Under the pieces are notes generated by a model. The model was not told the origin of the DNA. It worked only from the letters and a program-made list of their open reading frames with translations, and made no database searches. A stretch of 6,185 nucleotides of DNA, from contig CATZVV010000118.1 in the NCBI GenBank assembly GCA_958425285.1, positions 1-6,185 of the forward strand, given 5' to 3'. This stretch comes from an uncultured Lachnoclostridium sp. Lineage in GTDB: Bacteria; Bacillota; Clostridia; Lachnospirales; Lachnospiraceae. Positions 5,842 through 6,185 of this stretch are shown here, piece by piece (position 1 is the stretch's first letter; every line of letters starts with the position of its first letter). A program made the translations under genes and the position numbers.

Positions 5842-6185
5842 ATGGAAAAAAAGAAAATAGAAGTTTGCAGAGGAACAAGAGTTGAGTTTCACAATCATGT
5901 CGATGAATGTATCGGTACAGGGCGAATGGGACTGGCATTACAGAAGGAGTATCAGGAGCAGTTAAAGCTTGTACAGGATATAATTGGTTTTCAACATATT
6001 CGCGGACATGGTCTGTTTTGTGATGATATGGCTATTTACCATGAATATGAAAAGGACGGAAAAACGTTTGTAGAATATAATTATACATATTTGGATATGG
6101 TTATGGATAACTACTTGGAATTGGGATTAAAGCCATTTTTGGAACTGGGTTTTATGCCAGACAAAATGGCAAGTGGAAAACAGAC
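5842..6185 (+). CDS. GH39 family glycosidase (beta-xylosidase-like), N-terminal part
   Basis: The first 114 codons of a glycoside hydrolase; the window ends in mid-gene. Features typical of the GH39 N-terminus are FHNHVDECIGTGRMGLAL (16-33), followed by a helix, IIGFQHIRGHGLFCDDMAIY (47-66), NYTYLDMVMDNYLELGLKPF (80-99) and ELGFMPDKMASG. These cover the first beta-alpha units of the TIM barrel. The catalytic acid/base and nucleophile glutamates lie further on and cannot be checked. No signal peptide is present, so the enzyme is probably intracellular and acts on imported xylo-oligosaccharides; the substrate is inferred from the family. AGGAGG (5830-5835) ends 6 nt before the ATG, a near-ideal ribosome binding site. 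It has its own promoter and so is probably transcribed separately from glpK. Confidence 0.88.
   Translation, partial: MEKKKIEVCRGTRVEFHNHVDECIGTGRMGLALQKEYQEQLKLVQDIIGFQHIRGHGLFCDDMAIYHEYEKDGKTFVEYNYTYLDMVMDNYLELGLKPFLELGFMPDKMASGKQ

Noticed and set aside
1..6185. Mobile element, CRISPR array, toxin-antitoxin or phage defence system
   Set aside because: No transposase, integrase, regularly spaced repeats, paired small ORFs or nuclease motifs are visible. The gene content is transport, signalling and carbon metabolism.

Overview
The window looks like the chromosome of a low-GC Gram-positive bacterium of the Clostridia, most likely a Lachnospiraceae-type gut or rumen anaerobe. The grounds are AT-rich intergenic DNA, strong AGGAGG-like ribosome binding sites, sigma-A-type promoters, and the gene types present (short KdpD-like kinase with a DUF4118 sensor, GufA-type ZIP transporter, GH39 glycosidase, PepSY and flavodoxin remnants). 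The genus assignment is inference. I see no mobile element, tRNA, rRNA or CRISPR array.

Left part (1-2801). A KdpD-like membrane sensor histidine kinase runs leftward from a GTG at 978 and is cut by the window edge just after its G2 box. Divergent from it, a CPA1-type cation/proton antiporter (probably K+/H+) runs rightward and ends in two tandem RCK_C/TrkA_C-like repeats. The 190-bp divergent spacer holds a good kinase promoter (TTGCAG-N17-CATAAT). Just upstream of its -35 box is a perfect direct repeat, TTAACA-N5-TTAACA, with 11-bp periodicity, the architecture bound by OmpR/PhoB/KdpE-family regulators. The simplest reading is a K+ or osmotic-stress two-component system next to, and possibly controlling, a K+/H+ antiporter. 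A 13-bp perfect hairpin closes the antiporter gene.

Middle part (2806-4218). Facing the antiporter is a decayed gene for a small secreted PepSY-domain protein. Its signal peptide and PepSY pieces are all readable but lie in three successive frames, with an in-frame stop. Divergent from it is an intact ZIP-family (GufA/ZupT-like) divalent metal transporter. Directly abutting the ZIP stop codon is a 40-codon remnant that resembles the N-terminus of a flavodoxin.

Right part (4219-6185). A complete glycerol kinase gene (glpK) follows without an obvious promoter or terminator, and with no glpF or glpD in view. It lacks the histidine used for HPr-dependent activation in enterococcal GlpK. After a 135-bp gap with a strong extended -10 promoter, the N-terminal 114 codons of a GH39 beta-xylosidase-like glycosidase begin and run off the right edge.

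Most of the window is ordinary housekeeping and accessory metabolism. The points worth following are the regulatory direct repeat between the kinase and the antiporter, the tandem RCK_C tail, and the two gene remnants flanking the ZIP gene. I found nothing that demands a new kind of biological system.
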